This document shows, one piece after another, positions 47,429-58,125 of a DNA stretch of 64,000 bases. The stretch's first letter is position 1. Every line of letters begins with the position of its first letter. Under the pieces are notes generated by a model that saw only the letters and a program-made list of their open reading frames with translations, did no database searches and was not told the DNA's origin. The stretch covers positions 1 to 64,000 of the forward strand of contig CAJQUN010000128.1 of the NCBI GenBank assembly GCA_907163345.1. The letters run 5' to 3'. Both the position numbers and the translations under genes were made by a program. Origin of the DNA: Haberlea rhodopensis (lineage: Eukaryota > Streptophyta > Magnoliopsida > Lamiales > Gesneriaceae).

Positions 47429-48288
47429 TATCTAATTTATGCTGTGGATATTACTGGAAAGAAGGAAGACTTGAAAGTCGAGGATGTGCCCGTAGTGGCG
47501 GAGTTTCCTGATGTTTTTCCGGAAGAGATTCCCGGATTCCCACCGACGAGAGAGGTCGAGTTTGGGATTGAATTACTACCAGGGACGTCTGCCATTTCTC
47601 GTGCTCCATATAGGATGGCACCAGCGGAACTAAGGGAGTTAAAGATTCAGTTGCAAGAGCTCCTTGACAAGGGCTACATACGCCCTAGCGTATCGCCTTG
47701 GGGTGCGCCTGTTTTATTTGTTAAGAAGAAAGATGTATCGATGCGTCTATGCATTGACTACAGGCAACTGAATAAGGCCACAGTAAAGAACAAGTATCCA
47801 CTCCCAAGGATCGATGACATTGTTTGATCAGTTGCATGGTACGAGGCTCTACAGTAAGATCGATCTGAGGTCGGGATATCATCAGATCCGGGTAAGGGAG
47901 GATGATGTTCAGAAGACGGCTTTCAGGACGAGATATGTGCACTATGAATTCCTGGTCATGCCTTTTGGGGTGACAAATGCCCCAGCTGTCTTCATGAGTT
48001 TGATGAACAGGGTATTCCAGCCATATTTGGATCAGTTAGTCATAGTTTTCATTGACGATATACTCATCTACTCCCGGACTGAGGAAGAACACGTGGAGCA
48101 CTTGAGGACAGTACTCCAGATCCTCAGGGATCATCAGTTATACGCAAAGCTTAGCAAGTGCGAGTTCTGGTTGAGCAGCATGGTATTCTTAGGCCATGTC
48201 ATATCTAGCAGAGGGATATCTGTGGATCCCAGGAAGATTGAAGCTGTGATGGAGTGGGCTGCACACACTTATGTACCTGAGATACGGA
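47429..48288 (+). pseudogene. pol: Element F reverse transcriptase, split
   Basis: RT copies the element RNA into DNA. It is in frame with PR after the TGA: VEDVPVVAEFPDVFPEEIPG, then VSMRLCIDYRQLN (a conserved Gly is Val here). A one-base insertion near 47819 shifts the frame. YSKIDLRSGYHQIRV and VFIDDILIYSRTEEEH (catalytic Asp pair near 48052) follow. It ends at VPEIR where element C is inserted; 17 bases of the host sequence were lost at the joint. The missing part resumes at 56984. Confidence 0.9.
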
Positions 48289-48846
48289 TTATTTGCCTTG
48301 GTTAGCAATTAATTTGAAATCATGTGTTTAATTGATATTATGGTGCATTTTGAGTTAATGCTTTGAAAATATCATGTTGGGGTGTTTTATACACCATGGG
48401 ATATTTTGGTATGCATTTTAATAAACTCACCTTTTATTATCCCCAACCCCACCTTACCATCCATCACTTTTTAACTTTACCAAATCTTTTTCCACACAAA
48501 CCCTTCTCCTCCATTTTTCGAGCTCAAGCTTTGGGGTGAAGAGAGACCTTTCAAAAATCTTGATTTGTGGAGCTTGTTGGGTGATTTGAGGTCCCCAAGA
48601 GGTATGGATACCTCATGGTTAATTTTGTAAGGTTTTGTTTGAGTTTGGTATGATTTTGAATGGTTTTAAAATGGGTTTTTGTTGGGTTGTTGTGGGTTTG
48701 GTTATATGTTGGACTTATACTTGTTTTGAAGTATATTTTGGTGGTTTATGTTGCATTTGTTGTTGTTGGTTTGTTGGGTTAAGTGTTGGTATGGATTGGA
48801 AGGTTTTTGGGAGCAAAAATGGTGAAAAATCGCATGTCTGTGCGAG

Positions 48847-49038
48847 GCGACCGATCGCCTGAAAAGAGGCGACCGATCGCCAAGGGGCAGTAACATTTTT
48901 GCGGGTTAGGCGATCGATCGTCTAAAATGAGGCGACCGATCGCCGAGAGGCAGTAGCCAAATCAAAGGAATGGCGATCGATCGCCATGTTTGGGGCGACC
49001 GATCGCCGTAGTGGAAATTTTGAGGCGATCGATCGCCG
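48847..49038. repeat. Palindrome cluster, CGACCGATCG and CGATCGATCG (LTR-C, 5')
   Basis: Starts 48848/48870, 48911/48933 and 48974/48996, each 22 bp apart, and a single site at 49026. In each pair at least one member is the variant CGACCGATCG. Confidence 0.9.
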
Positions 49039-49191
49039 CCTGTGGATTTTTGGGAAACGATTTATTTTGTCAAATTTTTGGTATTTGGCTATTATTTGGC
49101 TTCTAATATGGGGTTGTGTGATTGTGTAGAACCATCCCAGGTAGCAACGCAACCGAGGAACTGAAGCCAGATCAATTCCACTTTTGGAAAG

Positions 49192-49846
49192 GTACGTAGT
49201 GGACGTACGGGCACCCAACGGTACATGTATCTTATATACTTATTGTATATGCATTGTGGATGCAAGTATATATTTGGTATTGCATTGTGGATGCAAATAC
49301 ATGTTATGCATTATGTTTATAGATGCATATGATTATTGGTGCACATCCCATGAGTCGTGGTCATCCCTTGATGATTTTAATGCTTGCCGCTATTTGGTTT
49401 GGTTCCGCTAAATGTGAAGCGAGGGGTGGGAGCGCCGCATGTCACATTTGAGCGTGGTTATCATATAGGGCGAGGAAAGGGTATTTGCCGCTCAATGAGA
49501 GGCGAGGGGTAGGAGTCCCACAGTCCATTGAAGCGAGATTATCCTATGCCGCCTATATGTAAATAAGCGAGGGGCATTAAAATACATTGTGATGGACAGA
49601 CTAGGGATTGGGGATCAGTATTTGGTATTGATGAGCTGGTTTATGTCATGACATGTTTAGGCCATTAAAAATAATCTATTGATGATACTCATGAGTTATG
49701 GTACAGGGACAACCAAACGGGAAGCATTTGAAATGCATGGGGAAAACAGGAAGTGTTTTATTATGATTATGCATTTACGCTTTATCTTCATATTGTGTTG
49801 AATATGAATGATTATTATTGCTCATGTTTGGGGGTTGTCCTTGTAG
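49192..49846 (+). other. Candidate leader intron, element C
   Basis: Donor-like GGAAAG|GTACGTAGTGG in the core hairpin, and acceptor-like GTTGTCCTTGTAG|GTACACG. 655 nt; the 3' LTR copy is 56040-56695. A second possible acceptor lies just before gag (50347), which would give a 1,156-nt intron spanning the primer site. Confidence 0.45.
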
Positions 49847-50139
49847 GTACACGTTTGGCATGATAGGAGGGCTAGACGGGTTGAGACAGTGAGCTTGAAG
49901 AGCATCTTTGGTAGATGAAGGACAGGATTATTTTGCCTAGTGTCTACTCTAGGGTAGTGTAAAACTAGTTGATAGCATTCATTTGATGGGGAATGTAATT
50001 AATCCATTTTTGGTAGTCCTTATTTTTGGCATGTAATGCTTAAGCTCATAAACTCAACACGTTATTTCTCACTCTGATCAATTATATTAGCTCCATTATG
50101 CCTTGATTCCGCACTTAAGGATTAGGGTCCTTACATTAG

Positions 50140-50151
50140 TGGTATCAGAGC
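50140..50151 (+). other. Element C primer binding site
   Basis: TGGTATCAGAGC, four bases after the LTR end. The following text up to the gag closely matches element F (AACCCGGGAA, GAGTGAAGGGTAGCCTTAGC), so this leader is conserved. Confidence 0.92.
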
Positions 50152-50348
50152 AGTGGTTAGAGAACCCGGGAACGAGTGAAGGGTAGCCTTAGCATGATTG
50201 GCTAGGTGCTTACATTTGAAGCATGTTTATGCATGTGGTGCATATTAATGTATATCCTGTTATACTAACGTGCTTATTCTCATTCCTGTTATCTAACGGC
50301 ATAACATATATATTGCTTTGGAATTGTTGTTAACATTTGTGTTACAGC

Positions 50349-51683
50349 ATGGCTGCTAATGAGGAGGTTGGAGATGTTGGTAGTGTGAACGCAAGCGTTG
50401 GACAAGTGAACCCTCTACCTCCACCGGCCGTAGGCATGGAACCCGTAGTTCAGTTACTGCTACCGGGTGAGATCAGTCTGACACAATTTCTGTCGTATCA
50501 TCCGCCCCGGTTTGAGGGGACAGAGTCCGGAGAAGAATCTGAAGAGTGGCTGGAAAGACTTGAGCAGATCTTTGTATCGGCTCCTTGTGCTGTTACAGCT
50601 TGGCTGAGGCTGGCGGAGTTTCAGTTAGCAAAGAAACCTCTCATGTGGTGGAGGAGCACGGTGATGGAGCTAAGAGCACTAGGTGCTGTGATTGATTGGA
50701 CACTCTTCAGGGCTAGGTTTCTGAACCGGTACTTCTCCGCAGCGGCAAGACAGACGAAGGAGGATGAATTTACAAGTTTGAAGCAGGGGAACATGACAGT
50801 GGCAGACTATGCCACACGGTACTCTTCGTTGCTGAGGTACGTTCCCCACATTGCCACCAATGGGCACGCAAAGATGAGGAATTTTATGAAGGGGTTGCGA
50901 CCGGAGCTCTATGACCGGGTTATCACCAATAACCCAACTTCTTTTGATGATGCTCTCACAAGAGCGGAGCTTGCTGAGCTAGGAGTGGGAGCTTATCCTA
51001 GTGCTATGCCACCACCGGTACCGCAACAGAGGCAGACTAATGACAGCTTGAGGCCTCGGGGAGAGCCATTTAAACCCTGTGGTGCCTCTTCATCTTCACG
51101 ATTTGGTGGAAAGAAGTACTTTGGTCAGAAACAGGATGGCAAGAAGGGCAATTGGTCCGCCAATCGAGGATCTTCACAAGGGGATAGGCCGGGAGAGCCG
51201 AGGTGCAACAATTGTGGAGGGCCACATTCTTCAAACAAGTGTCCTGCTTGTTATATCTGTGGCAAGATGGGCCACATTTCTCGGTATTGCCCCACCCGGG
51301 GAGGACAGTCAGAGTATCAGGGCAACAGGCCGAGGTTTGAGGATAAGACAGTGCAGCAGAGGCAGCAGTTTGGGCCTCGACCATCGGGAGGTCAGACAGT
51401 GGGACCACCCCAGGGACAGGTGTATGCACTGACCAGAGAGCAGGCCCAGGCAGCTCCAGAGGAGGTGATTGCCGGTACGTGTCATTTATTTACGTACCCT
51501 GCTTTTATTTTGATCGATACAGGTGCCTCCCACTCTTTTGTATCGGTGGGTTTTGTGGAAAGACACCATATGCGCACGTCTTCTTTACCCACGCCTCTCC
51601 TTGTCTCGACACCCACTGGAAGAAATGTCGTTGCTGATCAGTTATGGCAGACTGCCTCATTTATTTTGAGGGCAACGAATTGA
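50349..51683 (+). CDS. gag: Element C gag (intact) running into a broken protease
   Basis: The ATG at 50349 follows TTACAG by one base and matches the element F start, so I prefer it over the earlier in-frame TTG. 444 codons. Residues about 35-215 hold the gag core (LPGEISLTQFLSYHPPRFEG, WLERLEQIFV, RYFSAAARQTKEDEF, MRNFMKGLRPELYDRVIT). A basic linker follows, with two short Cys motifs and a CCHC knuckle CYICGKMGHISRYC at about 301-314 that binds RNA. PR begins with ILIDTGASHSFVS (catalytic Asp near residue 390). A one-base loss near 51645 shifts PR, so the frame ends RATN. The gag part itself has no break. Confidence 0.92.
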   Translation: MAANEEVGDVGSVNASVGQVNPLPPPAVGMEPVVQLLLPGEISLTQFLSYHPPRFEGTESGEESEEWLERLEQIFVSAPCAVTAWLRLAEFQLAKKPLMWWRSTVMELRALGAVIDWTLFRARFLNRYFSAAARQTKEDEFTSLKQGNMTVADYATRYSSLLRYVPHIATNGHAKMRNFMKGLRPELYDRVITNNPTSFDDALTRAELAELGVGAYPSAMPPPVPQQRQTNDSLRPRGEPFKPCGASSSSRFGGKKYFGQKQDGKKGNWSANRGSSQGDRPGEPRCNNCGGPHSSNKCPACYICGKMGHISRYCPTRGGQSEYQGNRPRFEDKTVQQRQQFGPRPSGGQTVGPPQGQVYALTREQAQAAPEEVIAGTCHLFTYPAFILIDTGASHSFVSVGFVERHHMRTSSLPTPLLVSTPTGRNVVADQLWQTASFILRATN

Positions 51684-51886
51684 GATCAGACTTGATTGTG
51701 CTGGGTATGTCAGACTTTGACTGCATCTTGGGTATTGATGTTCTGAACAGATATCAGGCAGTGGTAGATTGCCGGCAGAGGACAGTGAAGTTCAGACCTG
51801 AGTTGGGCAGTCAATGGACCTTCTATGGCAACTGTTCTCGTGCAAAGATTCCGTTGATTTCAGCGATCAAGATGACTCAGTTGTAA
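51644..51886 (+). pseudogene. Element C protease, C-terminal part
   Basis: The second frame of PR: YFEGNELRSDLIVLGMSDFD, then GIDVLNRYQAVVDCRQRTV. It ends at TAA 51884-51886. Element F reads on by several codons at this point, with its own stop a little later. The RT frame is the same after the stop. Confidence 0.85.
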
Positions 51887-51916
51887 CGTGGACACACGGG
51901 CTATCTCATTTATGCC

Positions 51917-54055
51917 GTGGACACGTCTGGGAAGGATAAAGAATTGAGAGTTGAGGATGTGCCAGTAGTGGCAGAGTTTGCTGATGTATTCCCAGAGGAG
52001 ATCCCAGGATTCCCACCGGCTAGGGAAGTTGAGTTTGGGATCGAGCTGTTGCCAGGGACATCCGCTATCTCTCGTGCACCTTATAGGATGGCACCGGCTG
52101 AGTTGAGAGAGTTGAAAGAACAGTTGCAGGATCTCCTGGACAAGGGATATATACGCCCGAGCGTGTCGCCATGGGGCGCACCAGTTCTCTTTGTGAAAAA
52201 GAAGGACGGTTCGATGCGGTTGTGTATCGATTACCGGCAACTGAAGAAGGCTACAGTGAAGAACAAGTATCCTCTCCCAAGGATAGATGACTTGTTTGAT
52301 CAGTTGCAAGGTACCAGGGTGTATAGCAAGATTGATTTGAGATCCGGGTATCATCAGATTAGAGTCAGAGAGGAAGATGTGCAGAAGACAGCATTCCGGA
52401 CCCGATATGGACATTATGAGTTCTTAGTGATGCCGTTCGGCGTGACGAATGCTCCAGCAGTCATTATGAGTCTGATGAACAGAGTGTTTCAGCCGTATCT
52501 TGATCAGTTCGTCATTGTGTTTATTGACGACATTCTCATCTACTCCCGGAGTGAGGAAGAGCATGTGAAACACTTGAGGACAGTGCTTCAGATTCTCAGA
52601 GAGCATCAGTTGTATGCTAAGCTCAGTAAGTGTGAATTTTGGCTGAGTAGTGTAGTGTTTCTAGGGCATGTCATATCGAGCAGCGGGATATCTGTAGATC
52701 CCAAGAAGATTGAGGCCGTGATGGAGTGGGCTGCCCCCACTTCTGTGCCTGAGATCCGGAGTTTTCTTGGCTTGGCCGGGTATTATCGACGCTTTGTCGA
52801 GGGCTTTTCGAAGATTGCCAGGCCGCTGGCTCAGTTGACCCAGAAGGGAGTGCCTTTCTTTTGGTCAGAAGCTTGTGAGGAGAGCTTCCAGGAGTTAAAG
52901 CACCGGTTGACGACGGCGCCAGTGTTAGTGATCCCTACGGAGAACTCCAGATTTGTTCTGTATACTGACGCATCACGTCAGGGCCTTGGATGTGTTCTGA
53001 TGCAAGATAAGCATGTGGTAGCTTATGCATCGAGGCAGTTGAAGCCGCATGAGACCAGATATCCAGTTCATGACTTGGAATTGGCGGCTATCATCTTCGC
53101 CCTGAAGATTTGGAGGCATTACTTGTATGGTACTTCGTTTACCATTTACACGGATCACAAGAGCCTCAAGTTTTTATTCACTCAGGCAGAGCTGAACATG
53201 AGGCAGAGGAGGTGGATGGACCTACTCAAGGACTATGATTGCGAGATAGAGTACCATCCCGGAAAAGCTAATTTGACAGCAGACTTTTTGAGCCGGAAAG
53301 TGAGGAGTTCTGCTGAGGACGTCATTCATTTGTCGGCTATGATGACCTCCTATTGCCATCTGGGCTACGACTTTGACATTGATGCATCACCTGTGTATGT
53401 ATCGACCTTGCTAGCTGAGCCAGATATCTATGAGAACATCAGGAGAGCTCAGAGGTCAGACGATGAGGTTCAGAGGTGGTTATCTTTAGTACATCTTGGT
53501 CAGCCAACGAAGTTCAGAGTGGCCGATGACGGGTCTTTGAGATTGGGTGACCGTTGGGTGGTTCCGAGTGCGCCGGAGTTGCGCAGAGGGATCTTGGAGC
53601 GAGCTCATAGTAGCCGACTTAGCATCCACCCAGGCGGGAAGAAGATGTATAAAGATTTACGTGCTCAGTTTTGGTGGAAGAGAATGAAGAGTGATGTCGT
53701 CGCTTTTGTGAAGAGGTGTTTGATCTGCCAGCAAGTTAAGGCAGAGAGACAGAGACCTGGCGGCGAGTTGAGAAGCTTGGAGATACCGAAGTGGAAGTGG
53801 GAACACATTTCCATGGACTTCGTGACTCATTTGCCGAGGAGTGCTTCAGGCTTTGATGCTATTTGGGTGATTGTGGATCGATTGACCAAGGTAGCTCATT
53901 TTATCCCCTATAGCATGACTTTCACATTTTTGAGGATGGCGCAGTTGTATATTAGAGATGTGGTGAGATTGCATGGGATCCCCGTTTCCATAGTGTCAGA
54001 TCGAGATCCGCGATTCACATCTCATTTCTGGGAAGGCCTTCAGTCAGCTTTGTGA
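51917..54055 (+). pseudogene. pol: Element C RT, RNaseH and integrase N-part
   Basis: 712 codons without a stop. RT: residues about 77-260, with LCIDYRQL, YSKIDLRSGYHQIRV and the catalytic FIDDILIYS (Asp 204-205). RNaseH: about 345-460, with YTDAS (Asp 351), DLELAAI (Glu 388), YTDHKSLKF (Asp 413) and ADFLSR (Asp 456). IN zinc domain: His 564, His 571, Cys 601, Cys 604. IN core: MDFVTHLP (Asp 634) and VSDRDPRF (Asp 695). It ends at TGA 54053-54055 before the third catalytic residue. The frame continues after the stop, so one base change separates it from the next block. NLTADFLSR differs from the common VADALSR. Confidence 0.93.
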
Positions 54056-54484
54056 ACTGAGGTCAGATTGAGCACTGCTTATCATCCTCAGACGGATGGC
54101 CAGACCGAGCGCACTATTCAGACGCTCGAGGACATGCTGAGAGCTTGTGTTTTGGAGTTCGATGCTTCTTGGCAAGATTCAGTGCCTTTGGTAGAGTTTT
54201 CTTATAACAATAGCTACCAGGAAAGTATTCAGATGGCTCCGTTTGAAGCTCTTTATAGCAGACGGTGTAGGTCACCCTTGTGTTGGGATGATTTGGACCG
54301 CAGATCGGTCGGAGGACCGGAATTGATTCGGGAGATGGAAGAAAAGATAAAGACGATAAGGCAGAAAATGAAAGCGGCCCAGGACAGACAGGTAGCTTAT
54401 GCAAATAAACGGCGGAGACCGTTGGAATTTCAGTTGGGAGATAAGGTCTTTTTGAAGATCTCGCCTTTCAGAGGCGTTGTGTGA
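54056..54484 (+). pseudogene. pol: Element C integrase, second part
   Basis: In frame with the previous block after TGA 54053. STAYHPQTDGQTERTIQTL gives the Glu of the DDE triad, followed by YNNSYQESIQMAPFEALYSR, RRCRSPLCWDD, and a Lys/Arg-rich stretch ending VFLKISPFRGVV. Stops at TGA 54482-54484, where related elements have an Arg codon. Confidence 0.9.
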
Positions 54485-54916
54485 TTTGGGATGCGCGGGA
54501 AACTGTCTCCGAGGTATGTTGGACCGTACGAGATTTTGCAGCGCATTGGCACCTTAGCTTACCGACTGGCTTTGCCGCCTTCTTTATCTGGTATACATGA
54601 TGTGTTTCATGTATCGATGTTACGGAAGTATGAGCCGGATCCGTCGCATGTTTTACAGCCTTCCGAAGTTCAGTTGGAATCCGATGTGTCTTATGTGGAA
54701 CGGCCTGTCAGAATTCTGGATCGAGCAGACCGTAGACTTCGGAACAAAGTGATACCTATGATCAAGGTTCAGTGGGATCGCAGGGGTGTCGAGGAGGCTA
54801 CGTGGGAGACGGAGCGGCATATGGTGCAGCACTACCCGGAACTATTCTCTGGTATGTGTTTATGTTTAGTTTCCTTTGGGGTAAGTGCATGTGATTTCGA
54901 GGACGAAATCTTATAA
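54485..54916 (+). pseudogene. pol: Element C integrase end and chromodomain
   Basis: GKLSPRYVGPYEILQRIG and HVSMLRKYEPDPSHV end the integrase. SYVERPVRILDRADRRLRNK followed by KVQWDRRGVEEATWETE is a plant chromodomain, which is thought to direct integration to marked chromatin. This identifies the element as a chromovirus. It terminates at TAA 54914-54916 after the FEDEIL tail, whose DNA is the conserved TTTCGAGGACGAAATC block. Confidence 0.92.
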
Positions 54917-54928
54917 GTAGGGGAGTAT
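54905..54928 (+). other. Element C polypurine tract region
   Basis: GAAATCTTATAAGTAGGGGAGTAT overlaps the pol stop and abuts the 3' LTR. Confidence 0.8.
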
Positions 54929-56983
54929 TGTGATATCCCTGAAATGATTAATTGCAATTTGGTGCATTAATTAAGTTTATATGATTAATTATGGTGGTTA
55001 TTAATTATGTGTTGGAATTATTATGTTGAAATGCTTAGTCACGTGATAGAGTGACCCGGGATAGCATTTCAGGGTGCATGTTGGGCATGTTGGGAATTAT
55101 GGTTGGAAGCATGATTTATTTGCCTTGGTTAGCAATTAATTTGAAATCATGTGTTTAATTGATATTATGGTGCATTTTGAGTTAATGCTTTGAAAATATC
55201 ATGTTGGGGTGTTTTATACACCATGGGATATTTTGGTATGCATTTTAATAAACTCACCTTTTATTATCCCCAACCCCACCTTACCATCCATCACTTTTTA
55301 ACTTTACCAAATCTTTTTCCACACAAACCCTTCTCCTCCATTTTTCGAGCTCAAGCTTTGGGGTGAAGAGAGACCTTTCAAAAATCTTGATTTGTGGAGC
55401 TTGTTGGGTGATTTGAGGTCCCCAAGAGGTATGGATACCTCATGGTTAATTTTGTAAGGTTTTGTTTGAGTTTGGTATGATTTTGAATGGTTTTAAAATG
55501 GGTTTTTGTTGGGTTGTTGTGGGTTTGGTTATATGTTGGACTTATACTTGTTTTGAAGTATATTTTGGTGGTTTATGTTGCATTTGTTGTTGTTGGTTTG
55601 TTGGGTTAAGTGTTGGTATGGATTGGAAGGTTTTTGGGAGCAAAAATGGTGAAAAATCGCATGTCTGTGCGAGGCGACCGATCGCCTGAAAAGAGGCGAC
55701 CGATCGCCAAGGGGCAGTAACATTTTTGCGGGTTAGGCGATCGATCGCCTAAAATGAGGCGACCGATCGCCGAGAGGCAGTAGCCAAATCAAAGGAATGG
55801 CGATCGATCGCCATGTTTGGGGCGACCGATCGCCGTAGTGGAAATTTTGAGGCGACCGATCGCCTGAGGGAAGCGATCGATCGCCGCCTGTGGATTTTTG
55901 GGAAACGATTTATTTTGTCAAATTTTTGGTATTTGGCTATTATTTGGCTTCTAATATGGGGTTGTGTGATTGTGTAGAACCATCCCAGGTAGCAACGCAA
56001 CCGAGGAACTGAAGCCAGATCAATTCCACTTTTGGAAAGGTACGTAGTGGACGTACGGGCACCCAACGGTACATGTATCTTATATACTTATTGTATATGC
56101 ATTGTGGATGCAAGTATATATTTGGTATTGCATTGTGGATGCAAATACATGTTATGCATGATGTTTATAGATGCATATGATTATTGGTGCACATCCCATG
56201 AGTCGTGGTCATCCCTTGATGATTTTAATGCTTGCCGCTATTTGGTTTGGTTCCGCTAAATGTGAAGCGAGGGGTGGGAGCGCCGCATGTCACATTTGAG
56301 CGTGGTTATCATATAGGGCGAGGAAAGGGTATTTGCCTGCTCAATGAGAGGCGAGGGGTGGGAGTCCCGCAGTCCATTGAAGCGAGGTTATCCTATGCCG
56401 CCTATATGTAAATAAGCGAGGGGCATTAAAATACATTGTGATGGACAGACTAGGGATTGGGGATCAGTATTTGGTATTGATGAGCTGGTTTATGTCATGA
56501 CATGTTTAAACCATTAAAAATAATCTATTGATGATACTCATGAGTTATGGTACAGGGACAACCAAACGGGAAGCGTTTGAAATGCATGGGGAAAACAGGA
56601 AGTGTTTTATTATGATTATGTATTTACGCTTTATCTTCATATTGTGTTGAATATGAATGACTATTATTGCTCATGTTTGGGGGTTGTCCTTGTAGGTACA
56701 CGTTTGGCATGATAGGAGGGCTAGACGGGTTGAGACAGTGAGCTTGAAGAGCATCTTTGGTAGATGAAGGACAGGATTATTTTGCCTAGTGTCTACTCTA
56801 GGAGTAGTGTAAAACTAGTTGATAGCATTCATTTGATGGGGAATGTAATTAATCCATTTTTGGTAGTCCTTATTTTTGGCATGTAATGCTTAAGCTCATA
56901 AACTCAACACGTTATTTCTCACTCTGATCAATTATATTAGCTCTTATGCCTTGATTCCGCACTTAAGGATTAGGGTCCTTACA
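54929..56983 (+). repeat. Element C 3' LTR
   Basis: 2,055 bp from TGTGATATCCC to CCTTACA. It includes the start missing from the 5' copy. Core hairpin 56040-56056. Most differences from the 5' LTR are C/T or G/A. Confidence 0.93.
55674..55885. repeat. Palindrome cluster (LTR-C, 3')
   Basis: As at 48847-49038, plus a site starting at 55853 that makes a 21-bp pair with the one at 55874. The 5' LTR has lost that unit cleanly, or this one has gained it. Confidence 0.9.
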
Positions 56984-57893
56984 GGCAGGATATTACCGAC
57001 GTTTCGTCGAGGGTTTTCAAAGATTGCCAAACCCCTGACACAGCTGACTCAGAAAGGAGTCCCCTTCTTTTGGTCTGAGGCTTGTGAGGAAAGCTTCCAA
57101 GAGCTGAAGCGTCGTTTGACAACAGCGCCTGTGTTGGTGATTCCGTCTGAGAATAAGAGGTTCGCCTTGTACACGGATGCATCACTGCAGGGTTTGGGCT
57201 ATGTGTTGATGCAAGATAAGCATGCGGTGGCTTATGCATCGAGGCAGCTGAAGCCACATGAGGCTAGGTACCCAGTGCATGATTTGGAACTGGCGGCCAT
57301 CATTTTTGCCTTGAAGATTTGGAGGCATTACTTGTATGGCACGTCTTTCACTATATATACGGACCATAAGAGCCTGAAGTTTCTATTCACTCAGGCTGAA
57401 TTGAATATGAGGCAAAGAAGGTGGATGGATTTACTCAAGGACTATGACTGTGAGATTGAGTACCATCCAGGTAAAGCGAACTTGATAGCAGACACGTTAA
57501 GTCGGAAGGTGAAGAGTACTGCTGAGGATGCTATGTGTTTGTCGGCTTTGATGACTTCTTACTGCCATCTGGGCTATGATTTTGATGTGGACATGTCGCC
57601 TGTGCGAGTGTCGACCTTATTGGCAGAGCCAGACATATTTGAGGCGATCAGGAAGGCTCAGAGATTGGATGATGAGGTTCAGAGGTGGACATCATTGGTA
57701 CTTCAGGGTCAGCCATCCAAGTTCAGAGTGGCTGAGGATGATTCCTTGAGACTGGGCAACCGATGGGTAGTCCCAGATACACCAGAGTTGCGTAGAGGAA
57801 TATTGGAGCGAGCTCACAGTAGTCGGTTCAGTATCCACCCGGGAGGAAGGAAGATGTATAAGGACCTATGCGGTCAATTCTGGTGAAGACGCG
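56984..57893 (+). pseudogene. pol: Element F RT end, RNaseH and IN zinc domain
   Basis: Resumes element F after element C with the GYYRRFVEGF equivalent. A one-base loss near 57015 changes frame, then one frame runs to 57886: KPLTQLTQKGVPFFWSEACE, YTDASLQGLG (RNaseH Asp), DLELAAIIFALKIWRHYLYG, YTDHKSLKFL, YHPGKANLIADTLSRKV, and the IN zinc-domain start (ERAHSSRFSIHPGGRKMYKD). TGA at 57884-57886 replaces a conserved Trp. El.G is inserted eight bases later, removing the Cys pair and IN core from this window. Confidence 0.9.
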
Positions 57894-58118
57894 TTGTGAT
57901 GTCCAGATTATTATTAATCATTTGTTGGACTAAATATGATTTGAATTTTATTGATAATTAATTTTAGAATTAATTAGAAGTGGAATTGACCAAGTGAAGG
58001 TCAACTGGCAAATTAATCGGATCCTAAAATATTTTGAGATTGTAAAATATACTCCGATAATATTTTAGAGATAAATTAATTAAAATGAAGAACTTAAGTT
58101 TTGGGTTTTTGGGGTGTG

Positions 58119-58125
58119 TATAAAT
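58119..58125 (+). promoter_or_regulatory. TATA box, El.G LTR
   Basis: TATAAAT, about 225 bp into the LTR, as in LTR-B. Confidence 0.5.

Larger units (their letters stand above)
48289..50135 (+). repeat. Element C 5' LTR, 5' truncated
   Basis: Matches 55116-56983. TATA-like TTTTATACACC near 48382. Palindrome cluster 48847-49038. Core hairpin GTACGTAGTGGACGTAC at 49192-49208. AGCGAGG mini-hairpin text 49380-49575. TACAGGGACAACCA near 49702. The 75-codon frame at 48635 is not a gene; it repeats in the 3' LTR. Confidence 0.92.
48289..56983 (+). mobile_element. Element C: nearly complete Tekay-type retrotransposon
   Basis: 5' LTR 48289-50135, primer site, gag, PR, RT, RNaseH, IN, chromodomain, purine tract and 3' LTR 54929-56983. 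The 5' LTR lacks its first 187 bases or so and the left duplication, because of a deletion at the joint with element F RT. On the right the LTR ends TTACA and F resumes with GGCAGGATATTACC. The two LTRs differ at roughly a dozen places over 1.85 kb plus one 21-bp unit, so insertion was recent. Pol carries three stops and gag-PR one shift. Confidence 0.93.
32311..57894 (+). mobile_element. Element F: outer Tekay-type shell of the right-hand nest
   Basis: Its own parts are the 5' LTR (32311-36694), primer site (36699-36710), gag-PR (45880-47428), RT (47429-48288) and RNaseH-IN (56984-57893). It is broken by a solo LTR-B in the LTR, El.2 ten bases after the primer site, element C in RT and El.G in IN. 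The rest of IN, the chromodomain and the 3' LTR lie beyond the window. The frames read through the breaks when compared with element C, which shows they are one element. Confidence 0.9.

Noticed and set aside
48843..49038. Bacterial contamination, since GCGATCGC-like motifs are common in cyanobacteria
   Set aside because: The motifs are embedded in plant LTRs with primer sites and chromodomain pol, and the core here is the longer CGATCGATCG.
47426..51886. Programmed stop between PR and RT in elements F and C
   Set aside because: The stops differ in codon (TGA, TAA) and lie several codons apart, and both elements carry other disabling changes. Independent decay is simpler.
50349..54916. CRM-type centromeric element
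   Set aside because: The C-terminus is a regular chromodomain of Tekay type, not a CR motif, and there is no satellite array nearby.
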